DNA from: Caprimulgus europaeus
Lineage: Eukaryota > Chordata > Aves > Caprimulgiformes > Caprimulgidae
Direction of reading: 5' to 3'
Length of the DNA stretch: 64,000 nucleotides
NCBI GenBank assembly: GCA_907165065.1
Contig: OU015528.1
Coordinates: 45,437,515-45,501,514, forward strand
Part shown: in pieces, positions 13,401 through 27,963 of the stretch
Layout: the number at the start of each line of letters is the position of its first letter
Numbering within the stretch: the first letter of the stretch is position 1
Notes under the pieces: generated by a model
Told to the model about the DNA's origin: nothing
Seen by the model: only the letters and a program-made list of their open reading frames with translations
Database searches by the model: none
Made by a program: the position numbers and the translations under genes

Positions 13401-13434
13401 TTTCTCATGTTGTTCAACAGAACAACATGAGAAA
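13401..13434. repeat. Perfect 15-bp inverted repeat with 4-nt loop
   Basis: The left arm TTTCTCATGTTGTTC (13401-13415) is matched exactly by GAACAACATGAGAAA (13420-13434) across the loop AACA. Pairing stops immediately outside the arms, so this is not a microRNA-length precursor. Such hairpins can arise by template switching during replication. It lies in an intron, and nothing around it suggests a protein-binding site. Confidence 0.95.
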
Positions 13435-16400
13435 GGCTCCTCTGGGATCTACTGCAGTCAAAAGAAAGAAATTGCTTTCCACTGATAAATACATGTGTAT
13501 TTTTTTCAGGCTCTGGACTTCATTTGGTAACAGCCCAAAGATTTGAAGTTGGCCATGAAGGGACATTTTACACAATATCATTTTTTTATGTAATCAGACC
13601 TCTTCACCAAAAAAAAAAAAGAAAAAGAAAAAAAAGGAGGGTTTTCTTATTTGTAAGAAAAGAATCACAACAGTTTTCTAGAAAGAGTGGTAGGTCTCCT
13701 GACTTACAGGGATCCCAACAGTATGTGACTAACAACTGATAAATCCATTTAGAGCATCACAAAATTTTTTTTTCAAAGTCACCATTAAATCACTTTCCCC
13801 TAGGCTAATAAAATAAATATTTTCCACTTTGGGTTAATGTTTTTGAATGTGCCCAAGAGTAGGTGTGACATATGCACAGAAAGACTGAATGAGAATTTAT
13901 AATTCTACCTTTGGACCACAAGGCAGTGAACTATGCATGCTGCTTCTCCCCAGCTGGAAGACCCATAGGCTTGGTCCAGCTCTTGAACTAGTTTTGTCTC
14001 CTGCTCTACTAAAATTTACTAATCTTAGGTTTCCAATAGAAGCAGTGAACATGAAGTAAAAATAATCCCTCATACTATAAGGGCCAAAACCATAGAAAAC
14101 GTCAAATATTTAGAAACTCTAAAGTGGAGTCAGTATTAACTAGACAGCAAACACAGGAAAAAAATAACACTATCTTAAATAGACAGGTTGAATATTTTTT
14201 CACATTTTATAGCTTCATTTCTATCAATTACTGTGTCAGCAAGTGTAAAACATATAGGTTGCTATGGAGGGGAAGGAGGAATTGAATACACCTAAGCAGA
14301 TCTGGAATCAAAACACTTAATCTGTGCAAATAGTAATTTTCACTATTAACATAAAGCAGAAGAGAACCCTAGAGCTGCAAATTGACTTGATTGGAGGGCA
14401 GAAAACATCACTGAGGTATTATAGAAGACATTTTCTTTGAAAATAAAGCTCTGCCACAAACGTGTTTTAATCTATTACCTGTTTTGAATAATCTGTGCAT
14501 TTTTAGAAAATATTCTGTATCTGCCCGTGCATCTTGTTCTGAAGTCATGTAAATTTGCACAATAGAAATCAATTACTTGATGCCATACACAATGGATTTA
14601 AGAGAAGCTACAAATAAACATTTGTTATTTTAGAAGAATGTTTAAACATTTTCCAGTTTGATACTGAAGAAAAAAATTTAATTGTTTGATATAAAAGTTG
14701 TTATTGCAGCAGTGTAGGCCGAGACTCTCTTAAAAGAAACCTCTCCTACACATGCTCTCACAGTAAAACAGAAAGAAGAAAATGTTTTTCCAAATACTAA
14801 AGTTATTGAAAGTCATACTACCAAAAATGAAAAACTTTGTAGTGAATCATACTTTTATCTGCTACAGAACTGAAGAGAAAATGAGATACAAAATCAACAG
14901 GAGAACAACATATTGAAATTGTTCTTTAAAGGTCCCAGGATGCATGGAAAGTTTGTAAAATATTTTAATTAGCCACTTTCTAATTAAATAGGATCAAATA
15001 ACCTTTGGCTACAGTAATCACAGTGTTTCAGCAGTGTGAAAACTGAACCTAAAAGTAAGAAACAATCAGAGGGAAAGTAAATTCATACTTTAAGTTAGAA
15101 TCAGTATTTAAAAACTGTAAAATAAATTATTCCATTACAACAGGAGATATATACAAAATAGTAGTAGACAAATGTTAATACTATGTTGTCCATATCTCCT
15201 ATGTTTTTAAAGAATCCATTAATTTTCTATTTCGAACCATAGTTCTGAATGGGATACTATGAACTCTGCTGTTCCCTGGCCAAAACCATGCCAAGACCCA
15301 CTATCATTTATAGCATGGAGACTTAGCTTTATGGATACAGAAAGTTCCATAGTTCCATCATTGAGTGTTATCTTATCATACTACCTACATACTTGACAAC
15401 TTTATGAGGACTGACTTGGCCATGTTGAACTCAATTAGCTAAGACTGAAATATAAGGACAATACATCAGCATATTCACCCAAGTCACTACTCATCACTGA
15501 AGAGGAAACATTCAGCTAATAAACATGCTACTTCCTTATGGCTCTATCAATAAGGAATCTCACTATTTTATGTTAAAGCTCTACTGCTTTAATTTTTACT
15601 ATAATTATTTCTATGGTCTGATAATGTACACATTTATTGTAAATACTCAGCCTTATTTATTGCATAATGGAAACTGAAAGTGTGGAGATTATATAAAATG
15701 AAGTTAATGAGAATTATAAGGGAACCAATGTCACATTGTCAATGAAATTTTAACTTCAACAATTTCCGCAGGTTCATTGCAAGATTCCACTTTCAGACAG
15801 CTACCACAGAACCATACGTCTATGAGGAATTCAGGACTCTTGCTCCAGATTTGCAGTCACACTAGTTGTATGCAATAATTTTACTCCAGATATTCTCCTA
15901 TTAATGCTGTGTGACCTTCCTTCATATGAAAACAAACTATTTTAGTGTTTCACACAAGATAGTAAAAAGTAGACAAAACTGTTTGCTTGCTGATTCTAAT
16001 GATGTAAATGCTTAAAGTTAACATATACTCAGGTAATTTGCAAACTCCAGATCCTTTCATAATTTTATTATGAGGAAATGGTTGGTCAGAAAAAGAAATC
16101 TGCTACTCAAAGCCTGCAAGTCATATGGAGCCACCTAAAGCTGAACAACAGGAAACACCTGGCAGTAGATCTTTCTTTCTGGGTTGAAAATGAAATTCTA
16201 GCCACTTACAAGCCAAACTGTGGAGTGTCTGCAGTTCTTTGTTCATACAGTCTTGATGAGATACAATTGTCCTTGAAGATGAAGATGTTAAGATAGTTAT
16301 CCTTAAAAGGCAGCTCAAAAATTGTTCATGTGCTTTACAATAGAATGTTATTACATTCAAAAGAAACAAATTTTTAAAAAGATACACTCAGTCTGTCCAC

Positions 16401-17674
16401 TTTGGAAGTGGGCAGACTGAAGGAAGGTCTTCTGCTTTGTCAGCTGTGTAACCTCTGTAAGTGCCCTGCTGTTTAATTTGCACACAAACTCAGCTCAAAA
16501 GCTAGATATGTAGTCAAACATTTCCCTCTGCTACATGTCTCATACTGGCTGGCTTCCAGTGGCTTCCTGTTCGACATTAAAGAGCAATCAATTCAACGTC
16601 AGAGATGTCCACACTTTCCCATTGTTACAGGGAGCAGAAACACCCAGATGGGTCTCTGAATGAACTTCCTGCTGTCAATATTTTTTCATCACAAGGCAAA
16701 ACCAATAACTATAAAACCAATCTGAATAAGGCAGAATTTAGGCACCTGTCGACATACAAACAGATTACAATAGTTTATACTTTATTCAAAAAGCTTTATG
16801 TGTATATAGAACTTAAGTATCTGCTCAATATAAAAGCTTATTAGGGAGGAAGCTAGTGGGTTGTAAGTACTTAAACAATTAGGTAGGCTAAAACACTGTC
16901 TGAGAGCTATGGATTCAATTTTGCTAAATTCAAATTTAGGTAGAATTAAATGGGACTCAATATTGCCTAAAGATTTTAATTCCTCTCTTCGTTTTCCACA
17001 GTATAAAATGTTGTGAATCAAAAATTAGGATGCTATAAAATTATGGCAACTGCAAAGATAATATAGTCAACTTGATACTGTAAATCTATTAATTTATCGC
17101 AATGTCTTCACACTTATCTTTCACGTTGAAAAACTGCAAAATGCCTGGTGGGCTGTTCTGGTTATATGGAGAGACATTTATAACATTTTTTAAAAAGCTA
17201 TCTCCCTCTTTTTCCAAAGTAACACAATTATTCCCTATATTATTAGTAGTATTACTGTTATTTCTATTTATTATACTAAGATTTTAAGGATTAGAACCGC
17301 TTATTGCTTCTGGAAAGTGAATAGAGCATTTGCATTTACAGCAATACAAATTATTAACATCATTCTAGGTAGAAAAACATAAAACATGATGTTCCTTATT
17401 TCCTAGCTGAATTGCCTTTCTGAGATGTCTTAAACTAAAAAGACATACTTGACTAGAATTGGCAGATCACATTTTCTATCAATAAACAAATACAAAATAC
17501 CTTATAATGAAAACATGCAACAATGTTGTCTTACATATTTCCCTTTGATATCTCAAATATGGACTCTCTTTATCTTCAGTTTCATCTTATTTAACTTACA
17601 GTTCATGAGTTCATCTTATTATTAATGGCAGATAAAACATAGCAATCAGTTTCAGATTTTAGGAAACTTATCCT

Positions 17675-17819
17675 TCTCTGGAGACATTCAGAACCCACCT
17701 GAATGCAAACCTGCGCAATCTGCTCTAGATGCACCTGCTTTGGCAGGAGGGTTGGACTAGATGAATTTCAGAGGTCCCTTCCAACCCCTACCCTTCTGTT
17801 ATTCCATGTGGTTCTGTGG
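17675..17819 (+). mobile_element. CR1 LINE 3' tail, plus strand (short)
   Basis: CAATCTGCTCTAGATG, then CCTGCTTTGGCAGGAGGG, TTGGACTAGATGA and AGGTCCCTTCCAACCCCTAC form the canonical last ~120 bp of a CR1 subfamily. They are followed by a decayed octamer region (CTTCTGTTATTCCATGTGG, then TTCTGTGG). The start is set where ATTCAGAACCCACCTG begins to match the family. It lies opposite to ANKS1B. Confidence 0.93.
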
Positions 17820-20800
17820 GTATGGATTTTTGTGCACACATAAGTGTCTTCTGATAAAGTTCTGCATGTATAGAAGCCCAAATAGGATTAAGCACATTGA
17901 TGCTTATGATTAAGTAGGCTTAAATAATTTATTGAATCAGTGTTTATCTCTTTCAAACTCAGTATAACAGGTAGTGGTAGTAAAAGTTTTCAGTAAAATA
18001 CAACAGCCAGACATTACATTAAATCCAAGACAATTTCTTTTGTACAGCAATAGAGGATTCACAGTTAGAGACGTTCTTTTTAAATGTTCAGTTGTCAGTC
18101 AGATCTTTTCTTCAGAAAGAAATTAGATTCTACCACTTTTACAGACTTCTCCATGGACTTACTCCATGAAGCCATGAATTTCCCCACTACTAAAAACAAG
18201 TTTAAAAAAAAAAAAAAAAAAAGAAAATAATTCCTCACGCTTTTCAGTATCAGCTTGTCAGGGGTTCTCAGAGACTTTTGTACCACCATTATAAAAAAAA
18301 AGTAAAACCCAAAATGGAAAAAAGCTGCTATGCTCAAAAAAGTCCCAAGATGTCAAGTGCCTTTAAACAGCCCTTCATAGAACTGCAACCTTACCGCAGC
18401 ATGACTTAATGGCTAATCCATACAGTAAATCCATGTAGTAATCACAGTGCCCAGATGTCATCACCCAACTGATCTCTTAAATCCAGATATCTCAAATACC
18501 AGTCTTTTTGTCTGCAAACTCTTTTTCTCCTGTTCATAACAAATACCAGTCATATATGATGGCTTTTTTTTTTTCCCCACAAAATGTAACACTGAACAGT
18601 AAACCCAGTTTGGTCAGACTAACCAGGAACTTCTACATAAGTTTTCAAGTTTTAATACACTGCTTTAATATTTCTGTTATGAAGCAGTTGAAATTCAAAC
18701 ATGAAGTTTTTAATACAAAGTTTAACTTCTTTCATGTACAAAACTATTTGCTATCCATTTGCTGTGCAATTCAAATGGATTTTTTTTTTTTTCCATTTTC
18801 CCATAATTTGTCAGGCAGTATTGAAAGCAAAAAGCACTCCCTGAAAATGTCTTCTGGTAACCACTAGACTTCAAACCACAAAATAAAATAGCAAAATGTA
18901 ACATACTTATACTATTTAAGATCTTCTCAGTTGATTGCTGTGCCATATTTCAATTAGGAATGTAACAGTGTTCAATTCAATATTAATTTCTGCATAAATT
19001 TTAATATCTTTAATAGTAATTAAAGTTCATCTTGAAAAGCAGTATGATCATCAATACTTCAGATTATTTCTGACATATATCAACAATTACAGTATTGTTT
19101 GACACCTCTCTATCTCATCCCATTTAATTTTGCTGTTTCATGACTGCACCAAGAGACAACACAGACCAGCAATGCCCAGATTTACACAATGCTGGGCAGG
19201 GATAGCAATACTTTCACAAACAGTAATTTACAAACTGAAGAAAACTGAGCCAGTCTTACATTTTTAAAGAAGTTAGCTCATATGAGGTCACATATCTAGA
19301 ATTTTAAAGAGAATTATAGAATGTAGACATCTATATAATTATAACTATATGTAAGAAATCTCTGGAAGTCATCTCATCTAAGCTTCCAGCCGAAGCAGAA
19401 CTATTTTAACCATTAGGATGTTCTGGGCCTTGTCCATGCAATTCTGAAAATACCCAAGAATAAATGGATTACAACATGTCTGGTCACATTACCTATGTGA
19501 CATTACACATACCTATGTAGTGGTGTCTAGATTGTACAACTAGTGCAGTAAAAATGCATTTGCCACAAGACATCTGAAGTCATGGACAACTGTAAATTTA
19601 CATTAAGCAGCTACATACTATATGCAAGAACAAAATGCTCACCTTCATTCTTTAAAACACAATCAGAAAACATAGCATAGCACTAAAATAAACCACAATT
19701 TTTTTCAATATACTTATTTCCCGTCACTGTATGTACCCATACACCAGGGTATAATAATCACCTGCTGATTCTTTCTAGGCAGAATACATATTACACTTTT
19801 CAGTAGCTGCTTCAGTGTGTGGGTGGCATGTTCCTGAAATTGCCAATAAAACTTCAGCTTACTGCAGAAGAGACCATATTGCAAATTAAGTTTAACAGAA
19901 ATATGTTTTTATTAGTAATATGGCTTTCCATGTCAACCCCATTTAAGTAAACTCATCCTTTAATCTACTAAATTAAGAGGAGAAAAAAAAAAATTTCATT
20001 GAAGTCAGAAACTATAGGAAAATTTTACAGATAATATAACATTTTCACTCTGGCTATTCATGTTTCAAGTATACTGTATGCCAAAGTCTTCCTGGCTAAC
20101 AGTCATCTTTCCTGGAAAATAATTCTGTCTTTACCATGTCTATATCAGCACCTGTCAAATTAGTACATCACCAAACAAGATAAAGGTTTCCTCCCCTATA
20201 ACATATAAATTAGATAATGCCACAAGGATTCCTATTTCTAATTTTGGTGAATTTAAACGTCATGTAATATTAGCCAAATCTGTTTCTTTACCAATCTAAT
20301 TTGAAATGTACTCCCACTGAATGCACTGAGAGGTAAAGTTGTTAAGTTGGAGGACAACACCATTTTTTGGGTTCAAGTTGTTAAAATACTTTAGCCAAGA
20401 GTGTTTAGTTAAAAATATACTCTTTTTTTTCCACTGTTTTTATTAAAGAGGAAAGAACACTCCCTCTTTTATACTCCCTCCTCTGCACCTCAGCCACTCA
20501 AAACATTGAGTTTAAAATCTACAAAAATTTTTAGAGGCAACTGAAAATAAGAGTTCCTGGAATAATATGTTAAAATGAAAATAAATAATAAATTTACTAA
20601 TATTAAAATTCTCCAGAAAGAGACAACATAGTCATGCTGTCTCTCTCTCCAGAGAGTATCAGTACAGAGATTTTTTTAGGAATAGACTACATGAAAACTG
20701 AGTTACCTCCTTATTCAATTTCCTCATTTGTCTCTCATGTATCCAGAACTGTCTTTTCAAGTGTAAACATAATTGCAACACAATAATTTCCAATGTCAGG

Positions 20801-22734
20801 CTTCCTGTAGAATAACCCTAACCTGATTCTACAATACAAATACAATACAAAATTCCTTCCCATTAAAAATTACTTTTTAAAATTATATAAAGGGAAGATT
20901 TATATGATGATGATGATCTTCTAGAAGTTGGACATGAAATACATAATTATTAACTGATGCATCAAACTCATAGCTCTAAAGATTCCTATCACAGTCTATA
21001 CTGATAAAGAAACAGCATTATATACAGCTTATCTCCTAAAAATGTAGTTAGGAGTCCACTTCCTCTTCCCTCCCTCTAAATAAAAGACATTTTGGGGGAA
21101 ATTTCTTTCCCACAGGAGAATCTGTGACAAAGTTGCTAGAGTTCCTACCTCTAGGAATCCTGAAGTTGTATGAGCAGAAGACGGATCAGCCCTAGAAGTA
21201 AATGTGAAGGTCTCCCAAAAGTTCAGTGCCTCTAAAAAGATGAAAATCTGACATTAAGCTAGAAACATAGTGCTGCTTTACATATTTAAGCAAACTTTCC
21301 ATATCTGTCTATATTTTTGTAAATAGCCTTGTTTCCTGGCAACAGGAAAATTTGTACTTATGGCTTTTAAATTGAACTTCAGGTTTTCTGTAGTGACTGC
21401 ATTGCTCTCTTTACAGATATTACTTTCATTTTTTAATAGTTGGACAAATGTGGTGTTCCTGGTCAGCCATCACGTCAAACATAGAGAATAACTGTCAGGA
21501 TTTTAAAGTTACACATACAACACTTAATTCAGGAGACAGGAAGCTGCTGGATCAGCTTGACTGCACTAAATGGGACATAGCTAAACCTACCTTATCTCAC
21601 AGTTATTGTACATCACAATTAGGAATATATGCTGGCATGGCTGTCAAGATTAAGGTGTGCAGACTGTTTACTTTAAACTGATAATACTGCTTTGATCACA
21701 CAGGACTCTGCACCACCTATCTCTCTGGCATTGCAGACAGTCCTGTATTTATTTCTATACATCAGGCCCTGTTTACCCCTTAATAGAGAAATATTCAAAG
21801 CACACTATCCATGAAAACCAAAATGTAATGAAAACTGTAGTTTCATATATTTGGAGTGTGCTGCTTTATAGCAAAGAAAACATGAGTATGTACATGGTTT
21901 AATTAACCTACAGAAGATTAAGGCCAAGATACAATTCTATTACTGCCACACAGGACTGCTCTACACTTACTTACCACGGTCCTTACCCCTTCTTTAGCTT
22001 GCGCCCCTTAACCAATCAATAAAGCAAACAAATTTCTTTACCAAAGTGGCATTTGTTCAAATTGCTTCTTACTACTTTACCAAAAACTTATATTCAGGCA
22101 AACCGAGAGAGGAGCTATCGCTTGTTCAGTCTTCCAAGTTTCTACAACAAGAAGACTTTGAGTAAAACAGCTGAAGTATTCCAGTACCTTTACCTTCTGA
22201 CATGAGCAGCTTAATGCCTATTTCACATTTAAATGTAATGAGAGTATAGAAGTTAAGGTTCTGTCTTCTCCATAAGGTAGGATTGAGAACCAGGAGTAGA
22301 CTAAAAGGCACAGCACTTCACATAGCCCAGGTCTTGCTGTTCCCAGTGTTGTTCCTGTACTTTGGTAGCACAGAGTTGGACCATTATAAAACACACAAAG
22401 ACAGATTTTTACAAACTCTATCTGCTCTTGTAGCATGTAGCATTTGGAACCTTCAGGAAAGGATCTTGTGGTGGAATACTCTGTCTATAGCAATGCCAGA
22501 CAAGACTTGCAGATGAAATATGTTCACACACCTATATGGAGAATCAGTATATGAAGTGTGTGCAAAGCAATGTAGCATGTCAGTAATTGTTCCTTCTTGG
22601 TCTTGCTCTTCTTTTCTGCAACAACAGGTCAAATAGAAGCCAGATTTCATTTCAGCATCCACTTTACGTATTTTATCACTTTTATCACAATCTGTCATAG
22701 CGTTAAGTGGATCAATAGGTCTTAAAGTCCCTGA

Positions 22735-23175
22735 ACAGCCTCACCTGGTGCCCCTACCCACACTTGTGCCCACAGGCCCAGCAGTCCCATTTCAGTTCAG
22801 CCCTGGGCGCTCAGTTCCTGCCCAAGACAGGCACACACTTCTATGCCCATGCCTGGCCAAGGACTCCAGTGATGTGGACCCCAACTTGCAGACTGACTTC
22901 CCAGCTTCACTCCAGACCTGTCTTAACACCATGGACATCCTGGTTATCTGTTCTTGGTTCCCGATTAATCTCACCAGGCCTGATCCTGATCCCAATGTGT
23001 GGACTGACCTTCTGGCTTGATATTGGACCTGCCCCAGCATCATGAACTTGCCTGATGCGTTGCACTTAGGGCTGCCCCCTCAGCCTGCCCTGCTCCCTCA
23101 CAGGGGCAGTGGGGCAAGCCATAGCTGGTGAGGACCTACCCTGGCACCTGTGGCTCCTGATGCCCTTGCCCCTAG
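22735..23175. repeat. Unclassified interspersed repeat, copy 2
   Basis: This GC-rich block is homologous to 230-680 in the same orientation. It contains an apparent internal duplication of about 110 bp: GACTGACTTCCCAGCTT near 22890 and GACTGACCTTCTGGCTTGA near 23000, each followed by a GACCTG and a CA-C/T-CATG motif. Overlapping open frames of 83-93 codons on both strands reflect the low stop density of GC-rich DNA. No coding family is recognised. Confidence 0.55.
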
Positions 23176-26100
23176 GGAGTGACCTCAGTGCACCCTGACA
23201 ATATGCACATACTAAAACATTTTCCTTTGAATAATGCAGCATATTCCAAATGTGTTAAACTGTAGTTTTCATTCTAACTTCTCTTTTAACCAATGTGGAC
23301 TGAATGTTTCTCTATCGAGGGGCGGAATATGGTGTAGCTCATCTGTACACTTATAAGAAAACTCAGGTTTTGATTGTGCTAGGGCAGCTTGGGACCAGCT
23401 TTTTTATCTCAACATGTCTCAAAGTTCTCTTAAGGATTTTGTCTTGATGTTAGTTTGCATTAAAACAAGGTAGACCAAAACACCCCTGAACTTTTGTGAA
23501 CTATCTAGATAGAACCACACTGCCTTTCCTGGGAATTTATGACCTTTCCACCCCTAGAAAACGTTACGCCTCCCTACTGGATGAGGTTTCCTCCAGGATA
23601 CAGTGGAAACAGCTAGCTACATTTTGGAGGGTTGTTTAATTTTTATTTTTAATATAGACTGGTAGAAGTGCCCATCTTACACAAAATAATAGAGACATTA
23701 GAACACTCACAGGAGATTTTATCAAGTTCCAGGGTTGGTTTTTTTCTGTTTTAGAGATCCACATCCACAGGCCTTATCTATTACTAGACTATAGGCTTGT
23801 CTGACATGGGGGATATAGGGGTACTTTCAAATCTTTTACTATGCTGAAAAAAAGTTTGATACAAGTTGAAATTTGACCAGATGAAAAAGCAGCACCCAAA
23901 AGTGACCATAACTCTGTAGTCTTCTGCTTACGGTACTCCACATAAACTGTTGTAAACAAACACAAACAGAGCAAGGACCAGAATCCAAACTCCCTTTACC
24001 AAAAATATGTAGAGATGAATCCTTACTCAACCCAAATTTGCTGTTGTTGCCTTTGTGAGGACAAAAACTTAACTACATTCACTGACTAACCAAAGGCAAT
24101 GTGGAATAGCAAAGTGCCTAAACCAAAACAAGAGAACAAGGACAGATAGACTGGCATGGAGAAGATATGCACTGGAAAGGAGCAGATTGGGATGAGAAGC
24201 TTGTTGAAACTCAGACTGGGAAGAGAAATCAGCTGAAGGTTTGATTTCAGAGGGGTCAGTCTCCCACTACAACCACGGATGTGATACAAGTTGGAAAAAA
24301 AGGACTTGTGGCACATGTACTTGACAAGGGAAGGTCTGACCACTAGCACAGCTGTAGCTGTGATCTACAGTTACATTGTCACTGTCACTACAATTTACAA
24401 ACTGCAGACTATGTGCTTACAATCTGACTCTGTGGCTAGCACTCTCAGCAGGTTTGCAGTCAAGATCAGTCACTGCCCTGAAGCCCCTGTTCCTACATAT
24501 TCACTGCTACCATTATCTGTGCTGTGATTCCTCCAAGAAGAGCATAAACAAACATGTATCAACCCAGTTATCTGCAGAACTCTGTCCTGGCAGCCTGTGT
24601 TTCTTTGGAAACACTCATAACTTTAACTGCCTATGTACATCTGAAGTTGATAATGCTATTTCTACCTCTGAACTTTCCCATTTTATATTTATCTGAATTA
24701 CTAGTCTCTTGACTAAGTCAAAGCCTTGGCTCATTTTAACAGACATATCATTGAAGAGTAAGCTGTTTCCAATGAAGCCTGAAATGCTAGAATTTGAGAG
24801 TGTTGTAGAAGCACTTTTGGGGTTTTAAATATTTGAAAGGTTTCAAAACTGACTTTGTTGTGCTGACATTTAAGATTATTAGAAATTATGGAACCTGTAC
24901 AAGATAGTTATTCAGTTATATAGGTGGAAAAAATGGTTTTTCTTTTGTACTGACTGACAGATAGAAAATAGAGAATCTGGAGTTTCCTAAGAAAGGTTTT
25001 TTCAGATATAAAATACTCATTTGTGGAAACAAACATTTTTCACAAAAATGTGCATCGGTTTTGCCAAGGATAGAATTTCTGCCCAAAAAGAAAGATTAAT
25101 TTCAGAAAAAAGGAATAGCCCCACATTAAGCATAAATCATAACCTACAAATGGAATTCACTCTCTGCTAAAATAAGAATGTACATTTAAATTTCTGTCTC
25201 TCAAAATCCAGCTGGGTATCCTTGCTGTCTGGCATTTTTTGGTGGGGTGGGGGTGAAGCTGGTTGTTAGCTCCATTCTGATGTAGCATTGGACACTTCCT
25301 AAAACCCTGAATTTTTTACAAGACACACAGATTTTTCCATCAAGCTCCTCGAGGACTTCACCTACTGTGAGACTGTAAAAGAGCTGCCTATTCTGAGAAC
25401 ACCTGTATTACTGCTGCATTAGGTTTTAAATTATATCTGCAGAACAATTTACACAGAACTTTCTATAACAGCCCTTTCTAAAATGACACTTCTCAGCACA
25501 GTACAGACAGAAATTACATACTGCATGTCAGAAGTACCTCCAGCCAAGCCTTTTTCCATAACTGTAATAAAGAAATCAAGTTTGTCAGGGAGATAACCAC
25601 TCTTCTTTGGCATATTGAAAGTGCTTAGCTCATTAGGTCACAGGTAGACACTGTAACAGTTTCAAGTAAAATTCACCTTCAATTTACCATTTCACCTCTG
25701 ACCGTTTATATAAACCAAGAATTAATCTTTATGTGTGTTCTCCTTTGATGTGTAAACATAGTATATTTATATAACTGTAAAAACTATTTTTAACTAGAAC
25801 TGAAAAAATGAACTCGTCATTTGTGTTCAAGAGTAATTGATGGATTCTTTTCCCTATTTTGGGATCTTTAGTATGGATTTTAAGACATGATGCCAAGTAC
25901 TCTTTTCTCATTGTTTCTTCATGATGAAGTCTACATTTTCTAATATGCAAGTGAACTGATGTATCAGAAACATTTTTGTACTTTCACTTAAAACATCCTG
26001 TTGCAGATTATATCTATCATAATTTTTCAGACCAATTCAAGATATAGGTCTTAATCTAAACATTGAAATAAACAATTTTTGTTCTTGATCCCTTAGAACA

Positions 26101-27963
26101 TTATGTTCTCTGCTGCATTCTGAAGTAAATGTGAATGATCTAACAGATTAGCTAATAACTTGAAAGATTGCATACAGTGATGACAGCAGTTTATATACTG
26201 AATTTACTGGTTTATCATTTGAAGACTTTTCAATACTTAATTTCTTTCCTTTCTTCCACAAAAAGAAAAATAACAAAAAAATCAAAACTATCTCTGCTTT
26301 GATTTTTATGGAAAGAAACAACCTAGAAAGACGATCTGTCATTTCATGAACTAACCTAGTAGAAATATATTCTTTTTTGTACCCACAATTAAGAATCTTA
26401 TTAGTTCACAGAGCAAGAAAGGCAAGAGATATTGTAAGGCTGATTTTTAAATTTAAGTACAATGAATAAAGCTGTCACTGTCTTAAAACTTACATCATTC
26501 TTGAAATTAATGTCTCCTTACAAAAAGAAAAGAGATATCAACTAACCAAACTAACTTTATTCTGTTTCCCAAATGCATTCCTAAATTTTATAACACACTT
26601 TACATATATCTTACATTAAAAAAGAAGAGACTAAAAAAAGTTTTTTTAAAATTAGGAAATGACTCCAAAATGGCATATATGTTCATCAAAGGAATGTTTA
26701 AAAATAATTAAGCTATAGGTGATACATATTTAAGTAAGAAAAGTTCCACTTAAGAAATATTTTTTGAAACAAATTCTTAAAAATGAGGAACTAATAACCA
26801 TGGCATTCCTACTGTAAATTAAGATAATCCTGACAGCTCTGCACCTTGCCAAATGCCTAAAATGATAGATAGAAAGTGAAGTAGAAAACAGCTACTGAAA
26901 GGAGAAAGGAATATAAAAGCTCCTTCTAAAAAGATAGGGCAGTGCTCATTGTTATTCAAGTACATGAGCTGCCATATCCTGTTTCCATTGACTGCAGTGG
27001 AAGCTTTAAACAGGTGCAAGTCCCACGAGACTCAAGGGAATAAAACGTACAGTCACGGTATGAAAGCAACAGTGTATAAAGTGCAGTGAGACAGGATATG
27101 TAATTCTAATCTAGTACACAAGAATCTGACAAAGCTATTTAAATGCAGTGCCAAGTAAGGATGCAACTGAAAAACCAGACATTTCTAAGCAGAAGTTTGG
27201 CAGGCCTCCATTCAATGCTACAAGAAAAGCGCAGGAAAATGTTACAGAAATGAGGGTGCTAAGTTATAGTGGGGGGAGAAAACAAGGGAGACCCAGAAAC
27301 AGCAATAAGCATCATCCTGTTCTGTAGCAACACAATATCACTTGTTGAGAACACAGCTGCTGGCATGCCTTGGTGGATAGTGCAGACTGGTCTGCTCTGA
27401 GAACTGGGACTTAGATCCAAGTATCTTACCCATTTTTATTTATTCTCCTCTGTATTATCACAAGGATTCGAAAGTGTTTGGGGACTTTTTTTTTTTTAAC
27501 TTACATAATCTTCAAAGAGAAGTCTTAGTGCATAACTCAACTGATGTCAGAGTATAGACTATGTTCTCAATTAATTCTATGAAGAAAGTAGCTTAGATAT
27601 CATTATATTAATTAGAAGCTGGTCAAAAATAGAATACTTATCCCAAAGGAAACTACGTGACTTCAAAATTTATTTACAGACTGGATCAGAAGAGAAAGCT
27701 ATATAAAGACTACCTGTCTAAAATGGGGGTAATAAGCATCAATCAGTCTCAATAGTAAACTCATCTGGAAGATTATTAAAGCAGGATGACCGAACATTGA
27801 CATTTAATTTTAAAGCCTAATTTTGAGGTAAAAACAAAGACTAAAGGTAACAATTATGAAGGGAATAAGGCAAGACTAGTAAATAAAGTAAGAGGTAAGA
27901 CAGAGAAGAGATTAAGCAGCTCTCCTGTAGTTAATGTTTTATAATGAAAAGGTAAACACATAC

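Larger units (their letters stand above)
6009..27963 (-). other. ANKS1B: ANKS1B intron, about 22.0 kb
   Basis: This complete intron lies between the exons at 27964-28101 and 5843-6008. It contains a poly(A)/poly(T) palindrome at 7474-7513, an LTR at 7638-8391, CR1 tails at 11141-11390 and 17675-17819, a perfect hairpin at 13401-13434, A-rich runs near 13609-13636 and 18204-18222, and a repeat copy at 22735-23175. Between these, the stretches 8392-11140, 11391-13400, 13435-17674, 17820-22734 and 23176-27963 are AT-rich with nothing I can name. No additional in-phase exon was identified. Confidence 0.85.

Noticed and set aside
13401-13434. Hairpin considered as a microRNA precursor
   Set aside because: The stem is 15 bp with a 4-nt loop and no pairing beyond; typical precursors have stems of about 25-35 bp.
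13162-13485. 107-codon plus-strand frame containing the hairpin
   Set aside because: The frame includes the inverted repeat and has no recognisable domain or start context; probably chance.
22748-23045. Three overlapping frames of 83-93 codons
   Set aside because: They lie in a GC-rich interspersed repeat, are open on both strands, and resemble no protein family.
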